Notes: a model not told the origin generated them from the sequence alone. A DNA stretch of 10,289 nt from Pseudomonadota bacterium (GCA_015222855.1 JADFWA010000039.1:1-10289), one strand, 5' to 3'. Positions 1 to 6,356 are shown, counted from the first letter of the stretch. Numbers and translations: made by a program.

Positions 1-642
1 GAGCATATTGGCGGCAACGCGTCGGACTTTCTGACCACAGTTAAGGGTCTTGAAGCCCCCATGCATGATCCCAGGGCCTCTCACGGCTACGGTCTGGCTT
101 ATGCCGTTTCGCCCAGGGGGGCGTGTCACATGGCCAGCCTAAACTATCCGGTCGAAGGCGGTGGTATGTATCTGCCCGAAATCCCTGAACTGGCAGATGA
201 GATAACCGGGATGAGCAGTGAGGGCAAGGCGAAATTGAACATCGCCTGCCAGGATTTCGGGATGTTCTTTTCAAACTGTGCCATCTTTTGTAATCTGGGT
301 GCGATGCCACTGAACGCAACCCAGGCTGTGGACATGGTAAATCATGTTACGGGATTTGAATACACCCTTGAGGAATTAATGCGGTTTGGCAGGAGGATCT
401 GGTACTTGAAGCGTGGTTTGTCAAATCTGTTTGGAGCCAGGGCCGGGCACGACGGGCTTCCCAAAAGGCTTCTGACGCCAATGGAGACAGGCCCTACAGA
501 GGGAAGTGTACCCGATATGGAACTAATGTTGAAGGAGTTTTACGAGCTGCGGGGATTTAATGACGACGGGGTGCCCAAAAGAGAGGTTCTTGAGGAACTT
601 GGCTTAGCGGAACTGGCGGAACTTCTCTACAGGGGGCAATGA
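1..642 (+). CDS. Aldehyde:ferredoxin oxidoreductase family protein, C-terminal part (5' end outside window)
   Basis: This is the last 213 codons of a tungsten/molybdenum-pterin oxidoreductase of the AOR family, cytoplasmic enzymes that oxidise aldehydes (or related substrates) with ferredoxin-like acceptors. The frame is open from base 1, so the start lies upstream. Recognisable family signatures are KGLEAPMHDPRA (window residues 15-26) followed by GLAYAVSPRGACH (31-43), and the later QDFG segment. In classical AORs the last Cys ligand of the [4Fe-4S] cluster sits in a DxxGLC motif. Here the matching region reads CQDFGMFFSNCAIFC (residues 83-97), so the ligand is probably Cys97 or Cys93, in a diverged setting. 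The substrate cannot be told from this fragment. The gene is tail-to-tail with the minus-strand cyclase gene, with one base between the stop codons. Family assignment is firm; subfamily is not. Confidence 0.9.
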   Translation, partial: EHIGGNASDFLTTVKGLEAPMHDPRASHGYGLAYAVSPRGACHMASLNYPVEGGGMYLPEIPELADEITGMSSEGKAKLNIACQDFGMFFSNCAIFCNLGAMPLNATQAVDMVNHVTGFEYTLEELMRFGRRIWYLKRGLSNLFGARAGHDGLPKRLLTPMETGPTEGSVPDMELMLKEFYELRGFNDDGVPKREVLEELGLAELAELLYRGQ

Positions 643-643
643 C

Positions 644-1531
644 TCAGCTTTTGGGTGTTATTGATATCTTGAATACCTCCGGCGGGTCTTCAATGTTTTT
701 CAGTTTTTCTTTACCCAGGCTTGAAACCTTAATATCAAGGGCTTTTTTTGCAAAGTTGTACACATCTGCAGAGATACATATACCTCCGGGTTCCGCAAGA
801 GGTTCAATCTTGGAGGCAATATTTACTCCGCTTCCAAAAACGTCATTGTCCATTATCAAGATGTCTCCGATATGTATTCCGATGCGCACCAAAATTTGGT
901 TAAATTTCTCTTTATCTTTATTGTATTCCAATAACTCGTTCTGAATATTTATAGCGGCTTTAACAGCATCCACCGCGCTTTTAAATCGAACCAAAAATGA
1001 ATCACCAATAGTTTTGATTTCCCTTCCTCTGTTTTTTGAAATTTTTCTCCGTATTATTTCGTTATGTGTCAACAGTTTTGAGTAGGTGCGCTCCTCATCC
1101 TTTTCCATATCTTCACTGAAGCCCACGATATCCGTGATCATTATAGCTGCAAGCGCCCGGTAGCCTATTAGTTTTTCAATTTTCCTGTGGAGCTCTTCGA
1201 AATTGTAAGGTTTTACCACATAATCGTTGCCCCCCGCCTCTATCACTTTCAGCACATCCTTTCTTTGCGCCTTTGCGGTTAGAAAGATAACGGGTATATG
1301 TTTTGTAATATCCGACTCTCTCAGCCGTCTGAGCACTTCATATCCATCCATCTTAGGCATCATAATATCCAGGATAATCAGGTCCGGCATATTTTCCGAG
1401 GCGTACTCAATGGCCTTTTCCCCGCTGTCCGCATCTATAACATCATAACCCTCCTCCTCAAGATTGTAGCGGAGGATTTTTCTGATTTGACTTACATCAT
1501 CTACTATCAGGATCGTTCTTCTTTCATCCAT
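644..1531 (-). CDS. Response regulator with C-terminal class III adenylate/guanylate cyclase domain
   Basis: A 295-residue two-domain protein. Residues 5-122 are a CheY-like receiver with acidic pair D11/D12, phospho-acceptor D55 (LDIMMPKMDG), T85 and K107. Residues 128-293 are a class III cyclase domain (MITDIVGFS start). Predicted metal-binding aspartates are D134 and D177 (KTIGD). Adenine-specifying residues look like K173 and D230, so the product is more likely cAMP than cGMP. N237 of the transition-state Asn/Arg pair is present, but the expected Arg is Lys241 (VNIASKIE). Kinase-driven phosphorylation probably controls cyclase activity; this is inferred from domain order. The start is ATG 1531, preceded by AGGGA, 11 bp after the stop of the histidine kinase, so the two are surely co-transcribed as a cognate pair. 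Architecture is certain; catalytic competence is not. Confidence 0.93.
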   Translation of the reverse strand: MDERRTILIVDDVSQIRKILRYNLEEEGYDVIDADSGEKAIEYASENMPDLIILDIMMPKMDGYEVLRRLRESDITKHIPVIFLTAKAQRKDVLKVIEAGGNDYVVKPYNFEELHRKIEKLIGYRALAAIMITDIVGFSEDMEKDEERTYSKLLTHNEIIRRKISKNRGREIKTIGDSFLVRFKSAVDAVKAAINIQNELLEYNKDKEKFNQILVRIGIHIGDILIMDNDVFGSGVNIASKIEPLAEPGGICISADVYNFAKKALDIKVSSLGKEKLKNIEDPPEVFKISITPKS

Positions 1532-1542
1532 TCGCGATTTCC

Positions 1543-3147
1543 CTAATTCCTGTCAAAAGGCAGCAACACGGTAAATGTGGAACCTTTACCCGGTTTACTC
1601 CTTACGGATATTTTCCCTCCATGAGATTCAACAATATGTTTTACAATTGATAATCCCAATCCTGTTCCTGATATCTCGTAGCTGTCCGAGCTGTCAACTC
1701 TGTAAAATTTTTCAAAAATGTGAGGGAGGTCCTCACTGTCGATTCCTATTCCCTGGTCGGAGATATCACATTTTATCATCTTCCCTTTAACTTCGGCTTT
1801 AATGGCTACCTTTCCGCCGTCGGGTGAAAATTTAACGGTGTTGTCTATCAGGTTTAAGAATACCTGAAACATTTTATCCCTGTCTGCCAGCAGATCTGGT
1901 AAGTCCGAAGGGATATCAACGACTATTTGGTGTTTGCTGCTAATATTTTCAAGGTCTCTAAATACCGTCTGTATGCTGTCGGAGAGACGAACGGGACCCA
2001 GTTCTATCTCAAATCTTCCTGATTCAATACGGGAAATATCCAGGAGATCGTTCACCAGAGCGGCCAGCCTATCTGTTTCATCGCTGACCACGGTAAGAAA
2101 TTCTCTCCGGGTTTCGTAGTCGCCGGAGTCCACCCGGTTGAGCAGGGTTTCGACATAGGATTTGATGACACTTAGTGGTGAGCGCAGCTCGTGAGAGACA
2201 TTTGAAACAAATTCGCTTTTCATCTCATCCAGTTGTCTCAGTCGTTCAAGCTCCTTTGATGCTGACATATCCCTGAGAACAATAATTATACCGATACGAT
2301 TACCTTCATCGTCGAGCAGCAGGGAAGAATTTATCCCCAAAGGGATTTTCAGGTCTTTGATCGGAGAATATTCGAACAGGGTGTCAAGTGTAAAGCCATC
2401 TTTTATAGTTCTTTTCTTTACATTGTCAATCATTTTGACTAAATTTTTAGCCAGGGTATCTTTATAGTTGACTCCAATAATATCTCCGGATGGAAGTCCC
2501 AGCATGGCCGTGGCATTCTTGTTTATCTGGGTAATCCTGTCTTCCGTATCCATGGTGATAATTCCGTTATTTATGCTTTCCAGAATGTTTTTGATGTATT
2601 CTTCTGAATGACTCAGTTTTGAGTACAGGTCCTGATTCTCCAAGGCTATACCGGTCTGGCTGGCTACAAACGAAAGGTGTTTCATATTCGCCTGTGTAAA
2701 AACATCTTTTTCCGGGTCAGAGAATATTAATAAAAAACCTAAATCTCTTTTAGCGCCCTGCAACGGAAGTATACTGATAAAGCTATTATTTTTTTGATCA
2801 GGGCGTTTGAAGGAGGATATATGGGCCCATCGTCCTTCTTTTAAAACCCAGTCTATTATTTCGTAATCCAGCTCATAACTTTTCAGGTCTTTTTCCGAGA
2901 CCCCCCGAAGTCCCGACACCCGATAGGAATTTGAATCTCCATGGTAAAGATATAAAATGCATGAGTTATAGTTAATAATTTCGTTAACCAGATCAAGGAA
3001 CGTATTGATGATCTGGTTGAAATCAAATTTGGAAATTATCTGTTTGCTTATATCCTGCAGGACGGTCAACTGGTCTATCTGCTCGGTCAGATCGGAGATA
3101 GTTTTTCGCAGGAAAAGGGTATCTTCTTCAATGGGCTTAACATTCAT
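1543..3147 (-). CDS. Soluble GAF-PAS sensor histidine kinase
   Basis: A 534-residue hybrid-free histidine kinase without a membrane helix or signal peptide, so a cytosolic sensor. Order of parts: N-terminal coiled coil (about 8-40), GAF domain (about 40-172, ending VASQTGIALENQDLYSKL), PAS domain (about 182-300, with INNGIITMD and ending in the VLRDMSASKELERLR linker), HisKA dimerisation domain with phospho-acceptor H319 in SHELRSPLS, then HATPase. The ATPase boxes are intact: N box LNLIDNTVKFS (431-441), G1 DQGIGI (464-469), F box FEKFYR (478-483) and G2 GTGLGLS (494-500). The ligand of the GAF/PAS region is unknown. It autophosphorylates and presumably passes phosphate to D55 of the receiver-cyclase encoded 11 bp downstream. 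The start at ATG 3147 has a weak GGTG ribosome site. The HDOD gene lies 154 bp upstream on the same strand. Confidence 0.95.
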   Translation of the reverse strand: MNVKPIEEDTLFLRKTISDLTEQIDQLTVLQDISKQIISKFDFNQIINTFLDLVNEIINYNSCILYLYHGDSNSYRVSGLRGVSEKDLKSYELDYEIIDWVLKEGRWAHISSFKRPDQKNNSFISILPLQGAKRDLGFLLIFSDPEKDVFTQANMKHLSFVASQTGIALENQDLYSKLSHSEEYIKNILESINNGIITMDTEDRITQINKNATAMLGLPSGDIIGVNYKDTLAKNLVKMIDNVKKRTIKDGFTLDTLFEYSPIKDLKIPLGINSSLLLDDEGNRIGIIIVLRDMSASKELERLRQLDEMKSEFVSNVSHELRSPLSVIKSYVETLLNRVDSGDYETRREFLTVVSDETDRLAALVNDLLDISRIESGRFEIELGPVRLSDSIQTVFRDLENISSKHQIVVDIPSDLPDLLADRDKMFQVFLNLIDNTVKFSPDGGKVAIKAEVKGKMIKCDISDQGIGIDSEDLPHIFEKFYRVDSSDSYEISGTGLGLSIVKHIVESHGGKISVRSKPGKGSTFTVLLPFDRN

Positions 3148-3222
3148 ATAAGATCACCAACTTAATATCAAATATCAAAACGCAAAATTTAAAAGTAAAA
3201 TGATTTGTAATCTTCTTTCTTT

Positions 3223-3284
3223 GTGCCTCTGTGCCTTTGGTACTTTGTGCCTTTGGTACGGGTGTATTGCTATACGCCCCTACA
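3223..3284. repeat. Short direct repeats plus a palindrome between the HDOD and kinase genes
   Basis: The 154-bp spacer (3148-3301) holds a degenerate 16-bp-period repeat: GTGCCTCT (3223-3230), then two exact copies of GTGCCTTTGGTAC (3231-3243 and 3247-3259). A palindrome follows directly, GGGTGTAT (3260-3267), loop TGCT, ATACGCCC (3272-3279), an 8-bp stem with one G-T pair, ending in CCCCTACA (3277-3284). That CCCCTACA end is shared with the tandem elements near 6400-6675, so both may belong to one dispersed repeat superfamily. The rest of the spacer is AT-rich and holds no gene. No T-run follows the stem on the minus strand, so a classical terminator is not supported and read-through from the HDOD gene to the kinase gene remains possible. 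Confidence 0.7.
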
Positions 3285-3301
3285 TACCTGAGTAGTTACA
3301 T

Positions 3302-4159
3302 TTATTTTACGAAAGGCAAAGAGGTATCGGCAGTTGCAACCTCTTCCTCCATTTCTGAAAACAGGCGTTTTATGGTTTGTTTGTTAAGGTTCAACAATTC
3401 CCATGACTCTTCATTTATGCAGGGAACCTTACCGTCTCCCCCGTTACCCATGCCTATCGCCCGGCAAAGCGCGTCTGCCAGATGTACTATGGCGGCTATC
3501 CTCATCGATTCATTGGCGAGCGGGGGATTATGGTGAAATCGGATGGCTTTTATCAATGCCGGTGGTAAATTCCATTTATCCGCCACGACGCCTCCCACTG
3601 CGGCATGGTCAATGCCCAGGAGCTGTTGCTCCGCGTCTCTTATGAGGATTTCTTTTTCCTTTACCAGGCGAACTACGCGGCCAAAGTCCTCATTAAAATG
3701 TGTATCCATGACCAACTTTCCCAGGTCGTGAAGCAATCCGCATATAAAAGCCTCTTCAAGGTTCTTTATTCCCAGCCTCTTTGCGATGAGCTTTGATGTA
3801 ACGCCACAGGCAAGCGAGTGTTTCCAGAATCCTTCCCGATCAAAATATTTATTCTTCCCTTTTGATGGAAACATGTCGAATATGGATGCGGTAAGGACTA
3901 TATTTCTGATATTGGCAAAACCAAGTATAACTATGGCATGTGTGATGGTGGTTATTTTCCTGGGGAACCCATAAAACGCGGAATTGGCCGTCTTTAAAAC
4001 CTTAGTGGCAAGAGCCTGATCATAGGAGATGGCCCTTCCTACTTCCAGGGCAGAGGATTTAGGATTCTGAGTAATCTGGATGACGTTGTTGACCACAACC
4101 GGTAGTGTAGGAAGATCATGAACTTTTGCAAGCCTTCTTTCTAATTTAGCCTGTTTCAT
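3302..4159 (-). CDS. HDOD domain protein
   Basis: A 285-residue single-domain HDOD protein, a family linked to signal transduction, motility and cell-cycle or stress regulation in Desulfobacterota and related groups. The HDOD core begins at LPTLP (residues 16-20) and contains the usual ANSAFYG segment (58-64). The metal-coordinating residues of the HD superfamily are kept: H114, H144-D145 (GLLHDLGKL), H185, H209-H210 and D229. There is no GYP motif, so it is not a typical c-di-GMP phosphodiesterase. ATG 4159 is preferred (AAGG 8 nt upstream); an in-frame GTG sits directly before it at 4162 and could serve instead, giving 286 residues. The start overlaps the end of the 57-residue gene by 14 bases, suggesting translational coupling. 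Partner and substrate are unknown. Confidence 0.92.
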   Translation of the reverse strand: MKQAKLERRLAKVHDLPTLPVVVNNVIQITQNPKSSALEVGRAISYDQALATKVLKTANSAFYGFPRKITTITHAIVILGFANIRNIVLTASIFDMFPSKGKNKYFDREGFWKHSLACGVTSKLIAKRLGIKNLEEAFICGLLHDLGKLVMDTHFNEDFGRVVRLVKEKEILIRDAEQQLLGIDHAAVGGVVADKWNLPPALIKAIRFHHNPPLANESMRIAAIVHLADALCRAIGMGNGGDGKVPCINEESWELLNLNKQTIKRLFSEMEEEVATADTSLPFVK

Positions 4160-4319
4160 CACTGCTACCTTTTTCTGTTATATATTCTTTGGCGGCAGCC
4201 ATAAGCTCTTCCATAATAGCATTGCCCCTCACATCCGAAAATCTGTGTTCTAACTCTTCTATCGCCGTTAGTACCGGAGAAATGCTGTCTTGACTGTCAT
4301 TTTTCTTGGTATTCTTCAT
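4146..4319 (-). CDS. Small acidic helical protein, 57 residues, function unknown
   Basis: A short gene reading MKNTKKNDSQDSISPVLTAI, then an acidic helix-prone stretch (EELEHRF..., EELMAAAKEY) and a hydrophilic tail ending SSDETG, stop TAA at 4146. Support for it being real: a near-perfect ribosome site AAGGAG five bases before ATG 4319, continuous coding up to and 14 bases into the HDOD gene (stop-start overlap), and first place in the minus-strand signalling cluster. It has no signal peptide, membrane segment or cysteine. I do not recognise a family. By position it could be a small partner or regulator of the HDOD protein, or a leader whose translation sets HDOD expression; both ideas are inference. 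Confidence 0.7.
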   Translation of the reverse strand: MKNTKKNDSQDSISPVLTAIEELEHRFSDVRGNAIMEELMAAAKEYITEKGSSDETG

Positions 4320-4338
4320 GGGTACTCCTTATTCCCTA

Positions 4339-4367
4339 ATCTTAGCTTCATAACTGTTAATGTGCAA
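4339..4367 (-). promoter_or_regulatory. Possible sigma-70 promoter for the small gene-HDOD cluster
   Basis: On the minus strand TTGCAC (4367-4362) and TAAGAT (4344-4339) are 17 bp apart. The match is modest (3/6 and 4/6), and the transcription start would fall only a few bases before the ribosome site of the 57-residue gene, so this is a tentative call. The region 4320-4449 otherwise shows no gene. Confidence 0.3.
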
Positions 4368-4449
4368 CAAAAATTCGGAAAAATCCGGTTGAAAACCTCG
4401 AAGTAGTGGTGATAGTAAGTATTTCGTGACGCCGGCACAAACATACTGC

Positions 4450-4478
4450 TTGTAAATGAAAAAATATTTTTCTATAAT
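4450..4478 (+). promoter_or_regulatory. Sigma-70 promoter of the B12-fold gene
   Basis: TTGTAA (4450-4455) and a consensus TATAAT (4473-4478) are separated by exactly 17 bp of AT-rich DNA. The predicted start is near 4485, giving a leader of about 26 nt with an AGGAGG ribosome site at 4496-4501, nine bases before ATG 4511. This is the best promoter visible in the window and points to strong, probably constitutive expression of the small B12-fold protein. Confidence 0.7.
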
Positions 4479-4510
4479 CGAAAAAAAGTCAAAAGAGGAG
4501 GAATATTCCT

Positions 4511-4906
4511 ATGGGTGATAGAATGGTTAGAATACTGATGGCAAAGTTGGGAGATGGTTTTGACAATGCTATGTTAAGATTGGCCATGGTTTTTCGAGAG
4601 GCAGGATATGAAGTGATTTATACGGACGCGCAAGAACCTAAAACAATTGTTCTATCGGCCATCCAGGAATCGGTGGACCATATAGGGATAACGACGTTGA
4701 AAGGGGCGGACATTGAAAAATTCGCAGAAATTACAGAGCTGCTTGCCAGGGAAAATGCCTCCGATATCGGGGTGACGGCAGGGGGATTTTTAGCGGAAGA
4801 AGATATGCCCCGGGTCAAGGAAATGGGAGTAATAAAATTTTTCCCCATGGGCACATCCTTCTCAGAACTGGTCGAATGGGCCAGGGAGAATATTAAGGCA
4901 ACTTAG
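4511..4906 (+). CDS. Stand-alone B12-binding-fold protein (methylmalonyl-CoA mutase C-terminal type) with lost His ligand
   Basis: A 131-residue Rossmann-like protein matching the small cobalamin-binding domain of methylmalonyl-CoA mutase and related isomerases. Seen: RILMAKLG at the start (family: KILVAKPGLDGHDRG), GYEVIYTD (32-39), VDHIGITTLKGA (55-66), TAGGFLAEEDMP (89-100) and MGTSFSELVEW (113-123). In the family the DxHxxG motif supplies the His that ligates cobalt from below. Here it reads D15-G-F17-D-N-A20, so the His is Phe and the Gly is Ala; the SxL motif is also altered (TTL, 61-63). The fold is therefore likely kept while base-off/His-on cobalamin binding is lost. No mutase large subunit is nearby. 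It has its own promoter and sits divergent from the HDOD cluster, so a sensory or scaffold role is possible, though unproven. Confidence 0.85.
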   Translation: MGDRMVRILMAKLGDGFDNAMLRLAMVFREAGYEVIYTDAQEPKTIVLSAIQESVDHIGITTLKGADIEKFAEITELLARENASDIGVTAGGFLAEEDMPRVKEMGVIKFFPMGTSFSELVEWARENIKAT

Positions 4907-4913
4907 AATCTTT

Positions 4914-4949
4914 ATCCGCAACATCAACATCTATGTTTTTTGCGCGGAT
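4914..4949 (+). terminator. Weak possible terminator after the B12-fold gene
   Basis: Just past the stop codon there is AACAT-CT-ATGTT (4926-4937) running into a T-run (4936-4941). It is nested in a longer-range pair ATCCGC (4914-4919)/GCGGAT (4944-4949), with an overlapping CAACATC/GATGTTG pair (4919-4925/4947-4953). The inner stem is short and AT-rich, so termination here is only a possibility. Confidence 0.25.
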
Positions 4950-4989
4950 GTTGGTATCAGTTCAAACAACAATATTTAGTTAAAAGTGT

Positions 4990-5082
4990 GAAGTGAACTA
5001 AAGTGACCTAAGGTGCCTAAAGTTAAGGATTTTGATCAGTTAACTTTAGATCACTTTAGGCATTTTAAACTTTAGGCACTTC
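4990..5082. repeat. Large inverted repeat built of CTAAAGTG-type units
   Basis: The left arm (4990-5026) is a run of about three 10-bp units, GTGAACTAAA, GTGACCTAAG and GTGCCTAAAG, then TTAA. The right arm (5040-5082) carries the same words in reverse complement (CTTTAG, CACTTTAGG, CTTTAGGCAC). The innermost stem is perfect for 10 bp: CTAAAGTTAA (5017-5026) with TTAACTTTAG (5040-5049), around a 13-nt loop. The outer parts pair imperfectly in several registers. There is no coding potential between 4907 and 5100. It could end transcription from the B12-fold gene or fold in the leader of coaE, or be a dispersed genomic repeat; the sequence alone does not decide. Confidence 0.8.
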
Positions 5083-5100
5083 TTTATGATAGGGTGTGTC

Positions 5101-5745
5101 ATGTTGAACGTAGGGTTAACAGGCGGAATAGCCAGCGGAAAGTCAACGGTAGCTAAAATGTTCCGTGAGAAGGGCGCATACCTGATTGACTTTGATGTCC
5201 TGGTGTACTCCCTGGAGGAGCCGGGGGCTCCTGCCTGGGAGAAGATTGTGGAGAGTTTCGGATCGGAGATTCTGAGGGATGACAGGACGATAGATCGTGA
5301 GAAACTGGGTGCAATTATCTTCAATGACAGTGAAAAGCGGGAAAAGCTGAACAGTATCGTACATCCCCTTGTCTTTGAAGAATGGGAACGGCAGATTTCC
5401 AACATAAAGAAAGAAAATCCGGATGCCGTAATAGTATCGGATATTCCCTTGCTTATAGAGGTGGGGAGGGTGGACGCGGTTGATGTGGTTGTGCTGGTTT
5501 ATGTCTCTGCCGAGGAGCAGGTTCGAAGGCTCATGAGAAGAGACAGGTACAGCCGCGAAGAAGCCTTGGTTCGGCTCGATTCCCAGATGCCCATTGATGA
5601 AAAGCTTAGATATGCCGATTTTGTCATTAATAGCGGAGGTTCGCCGGAAGAGACAAGGGAGCAGGTAGATGATATCTGGGGGAGGTTGCTGGAGAGGGCA
5701 GGGTGGGCAGTGGATACAAACAAAATTCTGGAGGAGATAAGATGA
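5101..5745 (+). CDS. coaE: Dephospho-CoA kinase
   Basis: A cytosolic P-loop kinase that phosphorylates the 3'-OH of dephospho-CoA with ATP, the last step of coenzyme A synthesis. It has 214 residues, normal for the family. Family marks: LNVGLTGGIASGKST at the N terminus (P-loop G8-T16), the IDFD pair D30/D32, the HPLVFEEW segment (88-95), SDIPLLIE (113-120), and the C-terminal RDRYSREEALVRLDSQMP and ADFVINSGG stretches. ATG 5101 is chosen because AGGGTG lies four bases before it and the protein then begins like other CoaE proteins; an in-frame ATG at 5086 lacks a ribosome site and adds only five residues. Its stop TGA overlaps the ATG of the carbonic anhydrase gene (ATGA), so the two are translationally coupled. 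Confidence 0.96.
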   Translation: MLNVGLTGGIASGKSTVAKMFREKGAYLIDFDVLVYSLEEPGAPAWEKIVESFGSEILRDDRTIDREKLGAIIFNDSEKREKLNSIVHPLVFEEWERQISNIKKENPDAVIVSDIPLLIEVGRVDAVDVVVLVYVSAEEQVRRLMRRDRYSREEALVRLDSQMPIDEKLRYADFVINSGGSPEETREQVDDIWGRLLERAGWAVDTNKILEEIR

Positions 5746-6356
5746 TAGAGAAAAATGTATTGACGGATTTTAGTTCCAGGGTGTCGGAGCCGGTAATTGA
5801 TGCTTCTACCTATGTTCATCCACAGGCTGCCGTTATAGGGAATGTAATTCTCGGGAAAAACATTCTGGTCTCGCCGATGGCGTCCATACGTGGTGACGAG
5901 GGGCAGCCGCTTTATGTCGGCGATGATTCGAACGTTCAGGATGGAGTCATCATCCATGCCCTGGAAACCGAGCATGATGGGAAACCGGTGGAAGGGAACC
6001 TGTATGAAGTTGACGGCAAAAAGTACGCTGTTTATGTGGGAGACAGTGTGTCGTTGGCCCATCAGGTCCAGATCCACGGACCTGCCGTTGTTATGGATGA
6101 TACCTTTGTAGGGATGAAGGTGTTGGTTTTTAAATCTTTTGTGGGCAAAAATTGCGTAATTGAACCCGGAGTTATCCTTATGGGGGTGACCGTGGCGGAT
6201 CGCCGCTGTGTTCCCGCGGGTTCTGTAATAAATACACAGGAACAGGCGGATAACCTCCCGGAAGTAACGGACGATTATCCCTTGAAAGATTTGAACAAGG
6301 GTGTTGTTCACGTTAATACGTCACTGGCGAAGGCTTATCTTAAAAGAGAGCAGTAA
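5742..6356 (+). CDS. Gamma-class carbonic anhydrase, Cam type
   Basis: A 204-residue left-handed beta-helix (hexapeptide repeat) enzyme interconverting CO2 and bicarbonate, closely resembling the Methanosarcina Cam enzyme. The three zinc/iron ligands are present: H72 (HALET), H107 (LAHQ) and H112 (IHGP), matching Cam H81, H117 and H122. Other active-site counterparts are visible: R50 and D52-E53 (IRGDEG), Q66-D67, N192 and Y199. The acidic-loop Glu (E75 in HALETE, like Cam E84, the proton shuttle) is kept, which marks true Cam rather than the shorter CamH group. The archaeal leader peptide is absent, so it is likely cytoplasmic. ATG 5742 is chosen because GGAGG lies seven bases upstream inside coaE and the ATGA overlap is typical of coupling; an earlier in-frame start at 5703 would lie inside coaE with no benefit. 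Confidence 0.94.
   Translation: MIEKNVLTDFSSRVSEPVIDASTYVHPQAAVIGNVILGKNILVSPMASIRGDEGQPLYVGDDSNVQDGVIIHALETEHDGKPVEGNLYEVDGKKYAVYVGDSVSLAHQVQIHGPAVVMDDTFVGMKVLVFKSFVGKNCVIEPGVILMGVTVADRRCVPAGSVINTQEQADNLPEVTDDYPLKDLNKGVVHVNTSLAKAYLKREQ

Noticed and set aside
639..944. 101-codon plus-strand open frame after the AOR gene
   Set aside because: It is antisense to the cyclase domain, which has clear conserved residues on the minus strand.
5085..5090. TATGAT as a -10 box for coaE
   Set aside because: No credible -35 element lies at the right distance, and its position would leave almost no leader before ATG 5101.
5703..5741. Earlier in-frame start for the carbonic anhydrase
   Set aside because: It would add 13 residues encoded inside coaE without a ribosome site, whereas ATG 5742 has GGAGG and the typical ATGA overlap.
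5499..6311. 270-codon minus-strand open frame opposite coaE and the carbonic anhydrase gene
   Set aside because: It lies entirely antisense to two well-supported genes with clear active-site residues, and its translation shows no recognisable domain.
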